Assembly: GCA_017551505.1 (NCBI GenBank)
Contig: JAFZLL010000008.1
Span: 1-64,000 of the forward strand
Direction of reading: 5' to 3'
Length of the DNA: 64,000 nucleotides
Origin: Eubacteriaceae bacterium
Lineage (GTDB): Bacteria > Bacillota > Clostridia > Eubacteriales > Anaerofustaceae
In this document: piece after piece, positions 7,947-17,130 of the stretch
Layout: each line of letters starts with the position of its first letter
Numbering within the stretch: the first letter of the stretch is position 1
The notes under the pieces: generated by a model
Databases searched by the model: none
What the model was told of the DNA's origin: nothing
What the model saw: only the letters and a program-made list of their open reading frames with translations
Program-made: the position numbers and the translations under genes

Positions 7947-8507
7947 ATGAGAGAGATACTGTATTCACAGGACGGGTGGGACTACGGGGTGACCGACGTG
8001 TTCGATCCTGCGATGCTCCGTCCGATCATCGAGAACCTCAAATACAAACAGGAACATGAATGGGACGATTACGACGAGGTAAAGCATGCGGGGAGTCTGA
8101 TCTTATCCGTGCTCACCCACGGCGGCATGCAGATGGATTTCCATTTCATGATAAAAGATGATGTATACTGCGGTATCGCGCTGTGCACTACGGGACAGCT
8201 GGACGAGACGCTTTTCTTCGGGTCAAAACTGCCGGTAATAAAGGAAGAAGAGGGGGAATATCTATTCTTCAACTATTTCCATATAGCCCCCGACAGCCGG
8301 GGGCACGGCGAGATGTGGCTGAGGGATGTCATCATGCCGTATTACGGCATGGTCGGCTACAAGGCGATGTACCTTAAGACCTCCCATCCCCGTTCGTGGA
8401 GCCTGTATTCAAGGCTGGGCCGCACAGTCGGAACATATACGACTTATTCGGACAACAGGCTGTACAAGAGGAAAGGCCGCATCTACCGTCTTCCTATAGG
8501 CCAATAG
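7947..8507 (+). CDS. GNAT-like acetyltransferase
   Basis: This is a 186-aa protein. The C-terminal half has FHIAPDSRGHGEMWL (acetyl-CoA loop R-G-x-G), then YLKTSHPRSWSLYSRLGR and YSDNRLYKRKGRIYRLPI, typical of a GNAT subgroup in Clostridia. The start at 7947 follows GGGAGG. The extended -10 TGCTATAAT (7922-7930) sits only 16 bases upstream, so the leader is very short and upstream in-frame starts are excluded. The substrate is unknown. Confidence 0.75.
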   Translation: MREILYSQDGWDYGVTDVFDPAMLRPIIENLKYKQEHEWDDYDEVKHAGSLILSVLTHGGMQMDFHFMIKDDVYCGIALCTTGQLDETLFFGSKLPVIKEEEGEYLFFNYFHIAPDSRGHGEMWLRDVIMPYYGMVGYKAMYLKTSHPRSWSLYSRLGRTVGTYTTYSDNRLYKRKGRIYRLPIGQ

Positions 8508-8630
8508 CAGATGGCCCGCAGGGCCTGAACGGCATTCGTCCGTTTATACCGAACTTATAATCGGAGGAATGCCTTGGACTTGACCTATATGATATAATAA
8601 CCACATGTATAAATAAAACAGGAGAACAAT

Positions 8631-9185
8631 ATGGCAAAGATCAAAGAAGGAGAGATCTTCCCCGATTTCGAATATGTCACACCGTTCACGGGGATCAAGA
8701 ATTTAAAGGATGCTGTCAGCGGAAAGACCGCGCTGGTGTTCCTGAGATACATCGGCTGCCCGCTGTGTCAGTATGACCTGCACGAGTACGGGGTGAACTA
8801 CAAAGAGATCACTGACAAGGGAGGTAAGCTTCTCGTCGTCCTGCAGTCGGACCCCGAATATCTGGCGACACAGATCAAAGAGGATTCATTCCCCTATGAG
8901 ATCATCTGTGACCCGACCTGCGCGCTTTATGACCGTTTCGAGATAGAGGCTCCCGAGCGCCCGAAAGAAGAACAGCCCAAGGAGCCCCAGAAGCCCAGCC
9001 CGAAAGCCGAAAAGATCTTCGCAGGCATAAAGGAACTGGGATACCAGCACGGGAAATATGAGGGAAGGGAAGCGCAGCTGCCTGCCTTCTTCCTGCTCGA
9101 TAAGGATATGAAGGTCCTCAAGGCCGACTACTGCACTTCCGCCATCGACCTTCCGAACGCCTTAGAGATAGCAGAGATGCTCTGA
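8631..9185 (+). CDS. Peroxiredoxin-like (AhpC/TSA superfamily) protein
   Basis: This 184-aa protein has a thioredoxin fold. RYIGCPLCQYDL holds a C-x2-C pair at the position of the peroxidatic cysteine, and FLLDKDMKVLKADYC follows the cis-Pro-like QLPAFF. A proline/lysine-rich insert (about residues 105-125) is unusual. The CPLC pair resembles the redoxin-like AhpC/TSA_2 group rather than a classical 2-Cys peroxiredoxin. An extended -10 (TGATATAAT, 8590-8598) lies upstream. Two bases separate its stop from the SDR gene, so they form an operon. Confidence 0.8.
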   Translation: MAKIKEGEIFPDFEYVTPFTGIKNLKDAVSGKTALVFLRYIGCPLCQYDLHEYGVNYKEITDKGGKLLVVLQSDPEYLATQIKEDSFPYEIICDPTCALYDRFEIEAPERPKEEQPKEPQKPSPKAEKIFAGIKELGYQHGKYEGREAQLPAFFLLDKDMKVLKADYCTSAIDLPNALEIAEML

Positions 9186-9187
9186 GT

Positions 9188-9949
9188 ATGGGCATTGCGA
9201 TAATTACCGGTGCCTCCTCAGGAATGGGGAGGCAGTTTGCGTTACAGATAGCCAGGAAGTATGCACCGGATGAGCTGTGGCTGATAGCCCGCCGCGAGGA
9301 CCGGCTGAATTCCCTCGCCGGCGAACTCGGCGTAAAGAGCCGTGTGATACCGCTGGATCTGTCAAAAAGGGAATTCATAGACACTGTAAAGGACATGCTC
9401 GCGGACGAGGCCCCGAAAGTCGATATCCTGGTAAATGCCTCCGGTTTCGGGAAATACGGCGGATCCATGGACCTCACCGAGGACGAGATCGATTCGATGA
9501 TCAACGTCAACGACAAGGCTGTCGTCTTCATGAGCAATGCGGTGCTCCCGTATATGGACAGGGGCAGCAGGATCATAACTATGGGATCGGGCTCCTCTTT
9601 CCAGCCCCTGCCGTTCTTCTGCATGTACGCATCCACCAAGGCATTTATCCTGAGCTACTGCAGGGCCCTGAATTACGAGCTTAAGGAAAAAGGCATAACG
9701 GTCACATGCGTATGCCCGGGATATGTCAATACGGAATTCTTTGCCGTGGCAAAAGACACCGCCAATCCCGACGCGTGCAATAATTTCACGCCGCTCTACG
9801 AACCTGAAGACGTGGTAAGGAAAGCTCTGAAGGATTCGGAAAAAGGACGGGACCTTTCGGTACTGGGCCTTAACACCAAGCTGCGCCGCCTTGCAGGCAA
9901 GCTGCTGCCGGCAAAGATGGTGATGGACGGCTGGATGAAAATGAAATGA
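9188..9949 (+). CDS. Short-chain dehydrogenase/reductase
   Basis: This 253-aa classical SDR has the nucleotide loop TGASSGMG (residues 8-15), the NASGFG equivalent of NNAG, serine in MGSGSS, and the catalytic pair in YASTKAF (Y-x3-K). PGYVNTEFF follows, as in many lipid- or ketone-active SDRs. The N-terminal residues favour NADP(H), but this is not certain. The substrate is unknown. It directly follows the peroxiredoxin-like gene with two-base spacing. Confidence 0.9.
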   Translation: MGIAIITGASSGMGRQFALQIARKYAPDELWLIARREDRLNSLAGELGVKSRVIPLDLSKREFIDTVKDMLADEAPKVDILVNASGFGKYGGSMDLTEDEIDSMINVNDKAVVFMSNAVLPYMDRGSRIITMGSGSSFQPLPFFCMYASTKAFILSYCRALNYELKEKGITVTCVCPGYVNTEFFAVAKDTANPDACNNFTPLYEPEDVVRKALKDSEKGRDLSVLGLNTKLRRLAGKLLPAKMVMDGWMKMK

Positions 9950-9989
9950 TCAAGGAATAAACCACGCAAGCGTATACTCAAAAGAACAA

Positions 9990-10020
9990 GGCAGCCGCTG
10001 ATAGCCGGCGGCTGCCTGTT
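9990..10020. terminator. Bidirectional hairpin terminator
   Basis: GGCAGCCGC (9990-9998) pairs with GCGGCTGCC (10008-10016). On the minus strand it is followed by TTGTTCTTTT, after the TIR gene; on the plus strand it follows the SDR gene with a weaker T run. Confidence 0.65.
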
Positions 10021-10129
10021 GCATTCCCGGATAATCCTGTCAGTCATCCGGCATCAGACCCATTCCCGTTTGCGATCCATCCGTATCGGTGAGCTGCCGC
10101 ATGGCATGCGGCGAGCTGTACTGCAGGAT

Positions 10130-13100
10130 CTACCTGATCCCCCAGTATCTTTCCATATCCTCTTTGCTCTGTCGGGTACTCAGCAGAGTTTTTGCGCGGG
10201 CGATGAGTTCGCTCAACGTGTCCTCCGGGAAGAACTCGTAGAGCAGGGCGCTGCCCCTCCCGTTCGGTGCTGTGCCGTAAGTAGAACCCATACTGATGAG
10301 CTTGTGCCCTTTAAAGGATATCACGCAGTCGCCTGCGTCGGCATAGCGGGAGAGGCTTCCGTCCCTGAAGGAGAATACCGTCACATCGTAGCGGATCCAC
10401 TGGTGATCGATAAAGACGCTGCGGCGCATCCCGATATATCCTGGCTCCTCATCGGTTATGAAGCGTTCCACGTCCGAATAGATCTCATCGCCGATAAAGA
10501 CAGCCACGCCCTTTTTTACATCCCAGACGGTCACCGTTCCCGCGTCCCCCCAGGCGACAAGGTATCTGTCATCACCGGAAAAGTCGAAAGCGCACTGCTT
10601 CGTGCAGCTGAAAGGCAATTCCCATAATACCTTCTTCTCCGTGATATCCGCGATCACCAGCCCGTCGTCGGCGTGCAGGGCGAAGAGATCTCCCGCGTGG
10701 GATACTGCGATGTTTTCATGTCTGCTGTAGCCGCGCTTTTCAAGTCCTTCGAAATTGAACCCAAAGGTCAAAGTCTCGCTGAGGTCTGTCATCTCCTCTG
10801 GAAGGGCGAGCCAGCTTCCTTCCTGGATATCATAGACAGAAAGACATCCGGTCAGGTCGCTCATTCTGACAGTATCAAAACACGCATAGCGTCCGTTGCT
10901 GGAAAGCGCATTGTCCCGATAGGCATTGGCCAGTCCTTCGGGATATGGGATATGTCCGCCTGCCGAGCCTTCCCTCAGATCAACCGCTACAAAGCCGGTC
11001 ATATCGGCGGCTATGAGAGTGAAGTTCCTTATGTCGGTGGAAAGAATCGCTCCTTGAACAGGAAGACTCAGCTCGTATCTCACAGCCCCCGTAGTAAGAT
11101 CCGCGGCCCTGAGGATCACCCCGGCCCCGCTCTCAAAGAGGTAGTAGAACACACTGCCGTCCGGTTCGATGGCAAAGTCCCAGAAAGTCTCCCCTGACCC
11201 GGTCACTTTCATCAGCGGCTGGTCATCCGGTGTCAGCAGCTCGATGGAATTTTCCCCGTCGTGGTCCGCGCCAGTGCGTATGACTGTATACACGCCCCTG
11301 TCGCTGTTAAGGAAGGTATGATTGAAATCACTGTCTGTATTGAACTGGAGCCCGGGCCAGACAGCATATTTATATGTCTCGTCCACCTGCATCCTCAATA
11401 CGCTCAGGTACTTTTTCCCCAAAGGGAGAAGAACTACCGCGTCTTCGTCAGTATCCATATATCCTTCGGAGAATGTGCCTGTGAGGGAAGTATAGCGCCT
11501 GGTATCGTCGTAACCCGGTGTCCATGAGTAAACCAGCCCGTCCCCCAGGACGGCGGTAAAGCTCCAGTGGGAATAATTCGTCAGTCCCACCACCGGTGCC
11601 CCGAAGTTATATTCGAACAGGGTGACCCCGTCTTTTACATCGCTCATGAATACTTTTTCATTGACCGTGCAGCACACCGTATCGAACGTGTTCTCCCCCA
11701 GTTCGTAGATCTCGTGTGAGATCTCCATGGGCTCGCTGTAGGCAGTATAGCCGTACTTTTCTTTTTTATACAGCAGCTTTCCGCTCTCCCCGTCGTAGGA
11801 TATAAGAAAATAGCTCTCTACCCCGGCCTTGTTGACGCCGAAGCAGGATTCGGCCTTGGCTGCGAGGGTAGCGAATTTTCTTCCGCCTATGGAAGCGATG
11901 CGCCGGGTATCCATCGGATCCTTGTCCGCTGCCGCGAGGGTGATCTCGCCGCTGGCCATGTCCATAAAGAACAGATTGCTCTTATAAGTATTCTTTGGGA
12001 GGATGACGCCTTCGGTATCCACATTCACCAACCCCTCGAAGCAGGCGGCGAGCAGTGCGGAATCCTCGGAGAAGGCCATATCCAGACAGTCGCAGAAAGA
12101 GCTGTCCGCGAATTCGAAAGGAACGGCTTTCGCGTACAGCATGGCTCCATCGGCCATGTCGAAGATCTCCAGTTCCTTCGGAAAACCGTTGTTGTAGAAA
12201 ACAAGGCGGCTCTCGTCTGGCCCGAGGGCATAGTTGTTCTCTCCCGTGTCGATACCGTGCAGATTCGGCAGATCGGTCTGCCAGACGGCCTTTCCCGCAT
12301 TTGGATCATAGCGGGCTATGACACTGTCGGTGAGCAGGAGCAGATCGCCGTCACTGAAGAATCTCCCTCCGTAGAAAGCCCTTCCCTTTATCCCGATATC
12401 CCCCGGGAGGATCCTCAGCGGTTTTTGAGGCTCGATAGAGATATCGAAGATGCCAATCACGCCGGCGGAGTCAAGGCACATCACCTTTTCACCCTCCGTA
12501 TGATCAAGGATGGACGCTATGGTGTGGTCCATCATAAGGTCATTGTCCGGATAGACATAGACGCCGGAAAAGTCATATTTGTATACGTAAAGAGCTTCGT
12601 TCAGCGCATATGCGGCTTCAGGCACGACAGGCCTGTCGTTGTCTTCCGAAGGCAGGGCGGACAGGGCGGTAGCTATGGCCCCTATGCGGTCCCCCTGGCT
12701 GAGCATATCGGAGGATACCTCTGAAAGATAGCGTGACTGGTTGATAAGCGCCGCCTGATACTGCTCGTTTATCTGACGGGCCTTGACCCATGCGTAAATA
12801 CCGAAAGCTGCGGACAGGGCTGCCGCTCCTGCGGCGATGGTAAGGCGCCTGCGGGTCTCGTATTCTCTGTGGCGCTGTTTCAGGTCGTCATAGGAACAGT
12901 GGAGCATAGGCGCGGCAAGACGCAGAAAATCCGCCTTGAGGTTCTTCTTCCTTTCGGCGTTGGTCCTGCCCTTGGCATTGACATAGAGCGGCTCGATGAG
13001 GCGCGTGATCTCCTTCATTTCGCCGTTTTCGTATATCTGACGTTTTTCCTCGCGCATCAGGGCAGGGGGCAGGGAATCCTTTGCCTCTCCCGAGATCATC

Positions 13101-13453
13101 ACTGCCATAACCTTGGATCTGTCATGATATTCGAGGAACGTAAGGATCTCCTTATTCACCCATTCGGATTCTGCAGCCTCCGGAGAGCAAATGACTATCA
13201 GGAATTCAGCACTTTTCAGTGCCTCCGTGATATCCGCCTCCAGATCGTCCGTGATGGTCAGCTCTTCTTTATCGCGGAAGATGCGGTTGATACGCTTCTT
13301 TCCGCTCAGCTGCTGTATCTTCTTAGGCACCCGGTAATGCTCCAGCATCTTCTGAAGCGTTGATGCCACGAAAGTATCGTCGGGTTTATGGCGGTAGCTG
13401 ATGAAGCCGTCGTAAACAGGTGCTGTCTGGACGGCGGGGGAAGTGTCCTGCAT
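10130..13453 (-). CDS. TIR domain, membrane helix and beta-propeller protein
   Basis: This is a 1107-aa protein. Residues 13-190 form a TIR domain: YDGFISYRHKPDD, then a D-E-E box (FRDKEELTITDDL) and SPEAAESEWVNKE, where Glu102 is the likely NADase-type catalytic position. Residues about 204-223 are one membrane helix. From about 290 to the end come repeated beta-strand units (VYDIQEGSW, VTVWDVKKG, IADITEKKVLW) typical of WD40/PQQ-like propellers. Bacterial TIR enzymes consume NAD+ in defence or act in protein interactions. TIR-propeller proteins of this type are common in Clostridia with unknown role. The start was placed at 13453 (AAGGAA upstream). Confidence 0.8.
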   Translation of the reverse strand: MQDTSPAVQTAPVYDGFISYRHKPDDTFVASTLQKMLEHYRVPKKIQQLSGKKRINRIFRDKEELTITDDLEADITEALKSAEFLIVICSPEAAESEWVNKEILTFLEYHDRSKVMAVMISGEAKDSLPPALMREEKRQIYENGEMKEITRLIEPLYVNAKGRTNAERKKNLKADFLRLAAPMLHCSYDDLKQRHREYETRRRLTIAAGAAALSAAFGIYAWVKARQINEQYQAALINQSRYLSEVSSDMLSQGDRIGAIATALSALPSEDNDRPVVPEAAYALNEALYVYKYDFSGVYVYPDNDLMMDHTIASILDHTEGEKVMCLDSAGVIGIFDISIEPQKPLRILPGDIGIKGRAFYGGRFFSDGDLLLLTDSVIARYDPNAGKAVWQTDLPNLHGIDTGENNYALGPDESRLVFYNNGFPKELEIFDMADGAMLYAKAVPFEFADSSFCDCLDMAFSEDSALLAACFEGLVNVDTEGVILPKNTYKSNLFFMDMASGEITLAAADKDPMDTRRIASIGGRKFATLAAKAESCFGVNKAGVESYFLISYDGESGKLLYKKEKYGYTAYSEPMEISHEIYELGENTFDTVCCTVNEKVFMSDVKDGVTLFEYNFGAPVVGLTNYSHWSFTAVLGDGLVYSWTPGYDDTRRYTSLTGTFSEGYMDTDEDAVVLLPLGKKYLSVLRMQVDETYKYAVWPGLQFNTDSDFNHTFLNSDRGVYTVIRTGADHDGENSIELLTPDDQPLMKVTGSGETFWDFAIEPDGSVFYYLFESGAGVILRAADLTTGAVRYELSLPVQGAILSTDIRNFTLIAADMTGFVAVDLREGSAGGHIPYPEGLANAYRDNALSSNGRYACFDTVRMSDLTGCLSVYDIQEGSWLALPEEMTDLSETLTFGFNFEGLEKRGYSRHENIAVSHAGDLFALHADDGLVIADITEKKVLWELPFSCTKQCAFDFSGDDRYLVAWGDAGTVTVWDVKKGVAVFIGDEIYSDVERFITDEEPGYIGMRRSVFIDHQWIRYDVTVFSFRDGSLSRYADAGDCVISFKGHKLISMGSTYGTAPNGRGSALLYEFFPEDTLSELIARAKTLLSTRQSKEDMERYWGIR

Positions 13454-13587
13454 AGCTGTTTCCTTGAGGATGGATTTGCGGCGCGTCCGATGCGTCCGCA
13501 CTATTATTATTATAAAGGGGAACAGGCAAATTGGCAACAAGACTCTTTTATAAGGAACTGAGGCGGCCAGTTCCGCGAAAGATTACA

Positions 13588-13610
13588 AAGGTACCTTCTA
13601 TTATTAACAT
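13588..13610 (+). repeat. Operator-like direct repeat, copy 1
   Basis: AAGGTACCTTCTATTATTAA and three further bases nearly repeat the block at 13656-13678 (about 19 of 23 positions). Each copy contains the palindrome AGGTACCT. It lies upstream of the marR promoter in the divergent region shared with the TIR gene. Confidence 0.5.
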
Positions 13611-13655
13611 CCGATTAAAAGGCTTGAGGTCTCGTCGATATGTGATATATTTATT

Positions 13656-13678
13656 AAGGTACCTGTTATTACTAATAT
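13656..13678 (+). repeat. Operator-like direct repeat, copy 2, overlapping the marR promoter
   Basis: AAGGTACCTGTTATTACTAA and three further bases repeat the block at 13588. This copy covers the -35/-10 spacer and runs into the TATAAT at 13676-13681, so a protein bound here would block transcription of the MarR gene. Confidence 0.5.
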
Positions 13679-13697
13679 AATCCAAGGAGGTAAATAT

Positions 13698-14372
13698 ATG
13701 ATGAATAAAGAAATAACGGACAAAAAAGAAATGAATACGGACGAAAGGCTGGCTGTAAGGATCGACCGTCTGTCCATGCTTATCAGAAGGGCACGGACCG
13801 GAGTAGAACCGAAAAGAGCGCTGAGCCAGGAGAGGGTATTGAAGCTTCTTAATACGAGCGGGAACCTCACCATCTCTGATATCGCGTTTTTGACCGGGAT
13901 ACGCCCGCAGTCTGCTGGAGAGATCGTCGCAAAGCTCGAAGAAAAGGGATTGCTGGTGAAATCCCCTGACGAGAACGACAAACGCTCCGCCACCGTTTCC
14001 CTGACTCAGGAGGGCAAGGACGCCACAGCCGAAATTGAAAAGGGAAACGATGCCGGTGAAAGTCTTTTCTCCTCCCTTTCCGAGGAAGAGAAGCAACAGT
14101 TCATCAGTCTCTCGGACAAAGCCATAGATGGCTTCGCCTCTGTGCAGGACGGATTTGTGCCCGGAGACACGGAAGGCGAGTATTTCAGGCACAGAATGCG
14201 TGATTTCAAGCCCGGGGATTCCCGGCGCATCAGGCAGGAGCTTCGCCAAGGCAGGCGTCCATGCGAAAATGATTGCGACGGCAGGCACCATCGTTCCGGA
14301 CGCAACATGGGACCGACGAAAGACGGCAGGCTCATTGTGCACAATGTCAATAGGAAAGGCAGAAATAAGTAA
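13698..14372 (+). CDS. MarR family transcriptional regulator
   Basis: This is a 224-aa protein. The winged helix is seen as LTISDIAFLTGIRPQSAGEIVAKLEEKGLL followed by the wing KSPDENDKRSATVSLTQEG, the MarR D-x-R-D/S signature. The C-terminal 70 residues are unusually basic and low in hydrophobic residues (RRIRQELRQGRR ... GRHHRSGRNMG) and longer than usual for MarR. This could be a frame-altered or disordered tail. ATG 13698 follows AAGGAGG with 7-nt spacing. It is divergent from the TIR gene; two operator-like repeats in its promoter suggest autorepression. Confidence 0.85.
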   Translation: MMNKEITDKKEMNTDERLAVRIDRLSMLIRRARTGVEPKRALSQERVLKLLNTSGNLTISDIAFLTGIRPQSAGEIVAKLEEKGLLVKSPDENDKRSATVSLTQEGKDATAEIEKGNDAGESLFSSLSEEEKQQFISLSDKAIDGFASVQDGFVPGDTEGEYFRHRMRDFKPGDSRRIRQELRQGRRPCENDCDGRHHRSGRNMGPTKDGRLIVHNVNRKGRNK

Positions 14373-14405
14373 AACAGATAACAAAGATTTCTGCGATATA
14401 ATGAA

Positions 14406-14427
14406 ATGTGCCCGGGATCCCGGGCAC
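14406..14427. repeat. Perfect inverted repeat after marR
   Basis: TGTGCCCGGGATCCCGGGCA plus two bases forms a perfect palindrome 34 bases after the MarR stop. It lacks a T run, so it may assist the terminator that follows. Confidence 0.5.
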
Positions 14428-14456
14428 ATTCATTCAGTGGCGGTTAAGCTTCGACA

Positions 14457-14497
14457 AAAGGACGTTACCGGTAATGTGCCGGAGACGTCTTTTTTTA
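14457..14497 (+). terminator. Terminator after the MarR gene
   Basis: AAAGGACGT pairs with ACGTCTTTT around an inner CCGG-containing loop, ending in seven T residues. Confidence 0.7.
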
Positions 14498-14545
14498 TTG
14501 GATCTTTCAGATTTGTCCATGGCAGGAACGCCGCAAACGCGGTTC

Positions 14546-15526
14546 CTATAATGAAGCCGCGATGGATTCGGTAAGAGCTCTCGGAGCATATCCGAATTCT
14601 CTGTATGCTTTTTCATGGGAAAACCTGCCGTTCGTATTAAGGGTATATACGGAATAGGGCGTAAACACTGGTTTGCCGTTCCCGAATATATAAGAGAGCT
14701 TCTCGGCGGCAGGCGCAATCGCTTTGGCGAATCCATACGGCAGTTCAATCCGAACCGGTTTTTTCCCTCTCATTTCACGGATAGTGTTCAAAAGATCCAG
14801 GACAGTGATATAGTGGCCGTTCAGAATGTAGCACTCCCCACGCCTCCCGTGTGATTCGCATCCAAGGATACCGTCCGCAACATCCCTTGAATCAACGAAA
14901 TCATACCCTCCTTCAATGGCGATGGAGATCTTTCCCGCAGCCATCGCTCGGAGCGTAAGTATCATATGGTTCCTGTTCATCATGTCGCCGGGACCGATGA
15001 TCCCTGACGGATGCACGATACTGGCATTCAAGCCCCTCGCAGCGCAGTCGAGCACTATCTGCGCCGCAGCCGCTTTTGATTTTGCATACTGCCCCTGAAC
15101 AAGTTCCGGGGAAAAAGAATCTGTTTCCGTGATAATTTCGGGTTCCGGCCGTTCCGGGATCGCATGGACGGAGCTGACATATACTACCCTGTCCACACCA
15201 TACAAGGAGGCAAGCCCCATGATGTTTTTCGTGCCGTTAACGTTAGTGTCCCAGACAGAAAGATCCTCTCTGGAGGCGATCGTGATAAGGGCTGCGCAAT
15301 GGACCAATGTCAGGTAATCGTACCCTCCACGGTCGAAGAAAGGCTTCAGCGAATCTATATCAGTTATATCCCCCCGGCATGCTTCGGCACCGGCTGGCAG
15401 CGTTCCGGGATATCCTCCGCGGACGAGCAGACGGCAGTGTTCCCCGTTTTTCAGCAGTTTATCGACAAGGACCGTACCGACATGCCCTGTAGCACCCGTG
15501 ATCAGATACAGCTTTTTCATGAGCAT
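14546..15526 (-). CDS. NAD-dependent epimerase/dehydratase family protein
   Basis: This encodes a 326-aa extended SDR. The Rossmann loop TGATGHVG lies at the N-terminus, VYVSSVHAIPE holds the catalytic serine, and YAKSKAAAAQ gives the Y-x3-K pair. VHPSGIIGPGD is typical of dihydroflavonol-reductase-like enzymes. A nucleotide-sugar or hydroxysteroid/ketone substrate is possible; none can be fixed. GGAG lies upstream of two close ATGs (15526 and 15520); the first was chosen. It is transcribed away from the uncharacterised gene at 15600 in the same direction, with about 70 bases between. Confidence 0.85.
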   Translation of the reverse strand: MLMKKLYLITGATGHVGTVLVDKLLKNGEHCRLLVRGGYPGTLPAGAEACRGDITDIDSLKPFFDRGGYDYLTLVHCAALITIASREDLSVWDTNVNGTKNIMGLASLYGVDRVVYVSSVHAIPERPEPEIITETDSFSPELVQGQYAKSKAAAAQIVLDCAARGLNASIVHPSGIIGPGDMMNRNHMILTLRAMAAGKISIAIEGGYDFVDSRDVADGILGCESHGRRGECYILNGHYITVLDLLNTIREMRGKKPVRIELPYGFAKAIAPAAEKLSYIFGNGKPVFTPYSVYTLNTNGRFSHEKAYREFGYAPRALTESIAASL

Positions 15527-15599
15527 CAGTACTCCTTCTGTATACATTTAGCTACAGTCGTTACCGTGACGGTTTCCCTGATGCAAAGGCGAACTGCGC

Positions 15600-16784
15600 T
15601 TATTTCTTCAGTTCCACCCAGTTAAGCTTGCTCAGCAGTTCGTTATCCAGGGCGTTCCCGGAAACACCGTACACATCACCGTACTGGTTCTGGTAGACAT
15701 GATCTGAAGATACGTTAACGTCCACATTCTGTCCGTAGCTGTTTGTATATACATCGACTCCGCGGATAGCCTCGCTTCTTGCCTGACTGATCCTGCTGTC
15801 TGAAGCCATTTTCTTATTCCAGCTGTCCATGATGCCTGCACTCATCGCCGCGCTGTTTTCCGCCAGTGTCTGGGCGAGCCTTCGCTGGGATGCCTGCAGA
15901 TTCAGAGCAGACTGATGCGCCATCTGCTGCAGCTGCTGCGCCTGATTGATCATCATCTGCGAGCGCTCGGCATTCCTTAAATAGAACTGCTGACGCAGAG
16001 CATCATCCATATGGAAGGATGCGACGAATTCGAGGAAGTCGACGGTCGCATCATCGACGTATTCGTCAGGCGCTATCATGAGGAATTTGTTTGCCGCACC
16101 CCAGTCGATGGCGGAACACGGACTCCCGTGTCCGAGACGGTTCGATGCGCCTTCCGGCTCCTTCTTTTTCGTCAATGCGCCCAGAAGTCCTCCGAACAGG
16201 GCCGTTGGAGATGCCGAAGTGTAATACTCTATACCCTTATAGTCCATCCCTGCGAGAACCGTGACGGGGCTGCCGTCCGCAGCAACCGCCTTGTATTTGA
16301 CCAGCATGGATTTCATCAGCGAATTGTTGGGATAGGTCGGTGTCCCGAGCTGGTTCTCTATATCAAAGTACGACTGGTATTCGTTCATGAAATTCGCGTA
16401 GCTGGCCTGGATGTTCTGCCCGATGATGCTCGGCAGATCCGACTGAGCCACCGGTGTCAGCCTCATCTGGGAAAGCGCCGACGCGAACTGGAAAAGATAT
16501 TCCTCAGGTTCTATGAAATCCCTGACCGAAGTCAGGATAGCGTTCGGCACTGCCTTGATGGTCATCTTGAGCAGAGGATCCTTATACGTGGTGAACATTT
16601 CGTCAGTCAGGCCGTAGATCATCACCTTTCGTGCCTGGTCGATTGCAAAAGCCGTCACGAAAAAGGGGACTTTTTCATGCTGGATCTGATTATAAAGTGC
16701 CGCCCCGCTCATATAGTTGTCTTTGACCGCCGCATGCGCGAGCAGCTGTCCCTGCGGGCTCCTCAATTCTTTGATCTCTGCCAT
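15600..16784 (-). CDS. Conserved hypothetical protein
   Basis: I do not recognise this 394-aa protein. It has no signal peptide or clear membrane helix. The centre (about 285-340) is a glutamine/alanine-rich coiled-coil-like helix (QMMINQAQQLQQMAHQSALN). The C-terminus repeats N-Q-Y-G units (YTNSYGQNVDV, VYQNQYGDVYGVSG) and ends LSKLNWVELKK. A CSAIDWGAANKF segment lies before the coil. AGGAG is 11 nt from the ATG at 16784. It could be a scaffold or stress protein, but that is only a guess. Confidence 0.7.
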   Translation of the reverse strand: MAEIKELRSPQGQLLAHAAVKDNYMSGAALYNQIQHEKVPFFVTAFAIDQARKVMIYGLTDEMFTTYKDPLLKMTIKAVPNAILTSVRDFIEPEEYLFQFASALSQMRLTPVAQSDLPSIIGQNIQASYANFMNEYQSYFDIENQLGTPTYPNNSLMKSMLVKYKAVAADGSPVTVLAGMDYKGIEYYTSASPTALFGGLLGALTKKKEPEGASNRLGHGSPCSAIDWGAANKFLMIAPDEYVDDATVDFLEFVASFHMDDALRQQFYLRNAERSQMMINQAQQLQQMAHQSALNLQASQRRLAQTLAENSAAMSAGIMDSWNKKMASDSRISQARSEAIRGVDVYTNSYGQNVDVNVSSDHVYQNQYGDVYGVSGNALDNELLSKLNWVELKK

Positions 16785-17130
16785 AGTATTGCGTTCTCCT
16801 TTCGGTATAAACCTCCGGCCGATTATGCGGCCATAAGGCATTCGTCTTTATTTCGTCCGGATCTCATGCATAGTGATCCGGATAGGATAGAGCTTATGAT
16901 GCGCCGTTGACTTCCTGTTCAAGATCATCCTAAGACATGCATACGGTCCTGTCGATTCGATTATACATTTTATCCGCTTTTTTTCAATAAAGACAGCCAA
17001 ATCAGGGATATGCCTCATCTCTGCAGCCGGACATGTGCCCGCAAGAGATAAAAGAAGAAATATGCGCTGAGGCCATAAACATAGTCGTCGCCCGACTTTC
17101 TGCTGTATAATATCTTCAGGAGTCAAAGAG

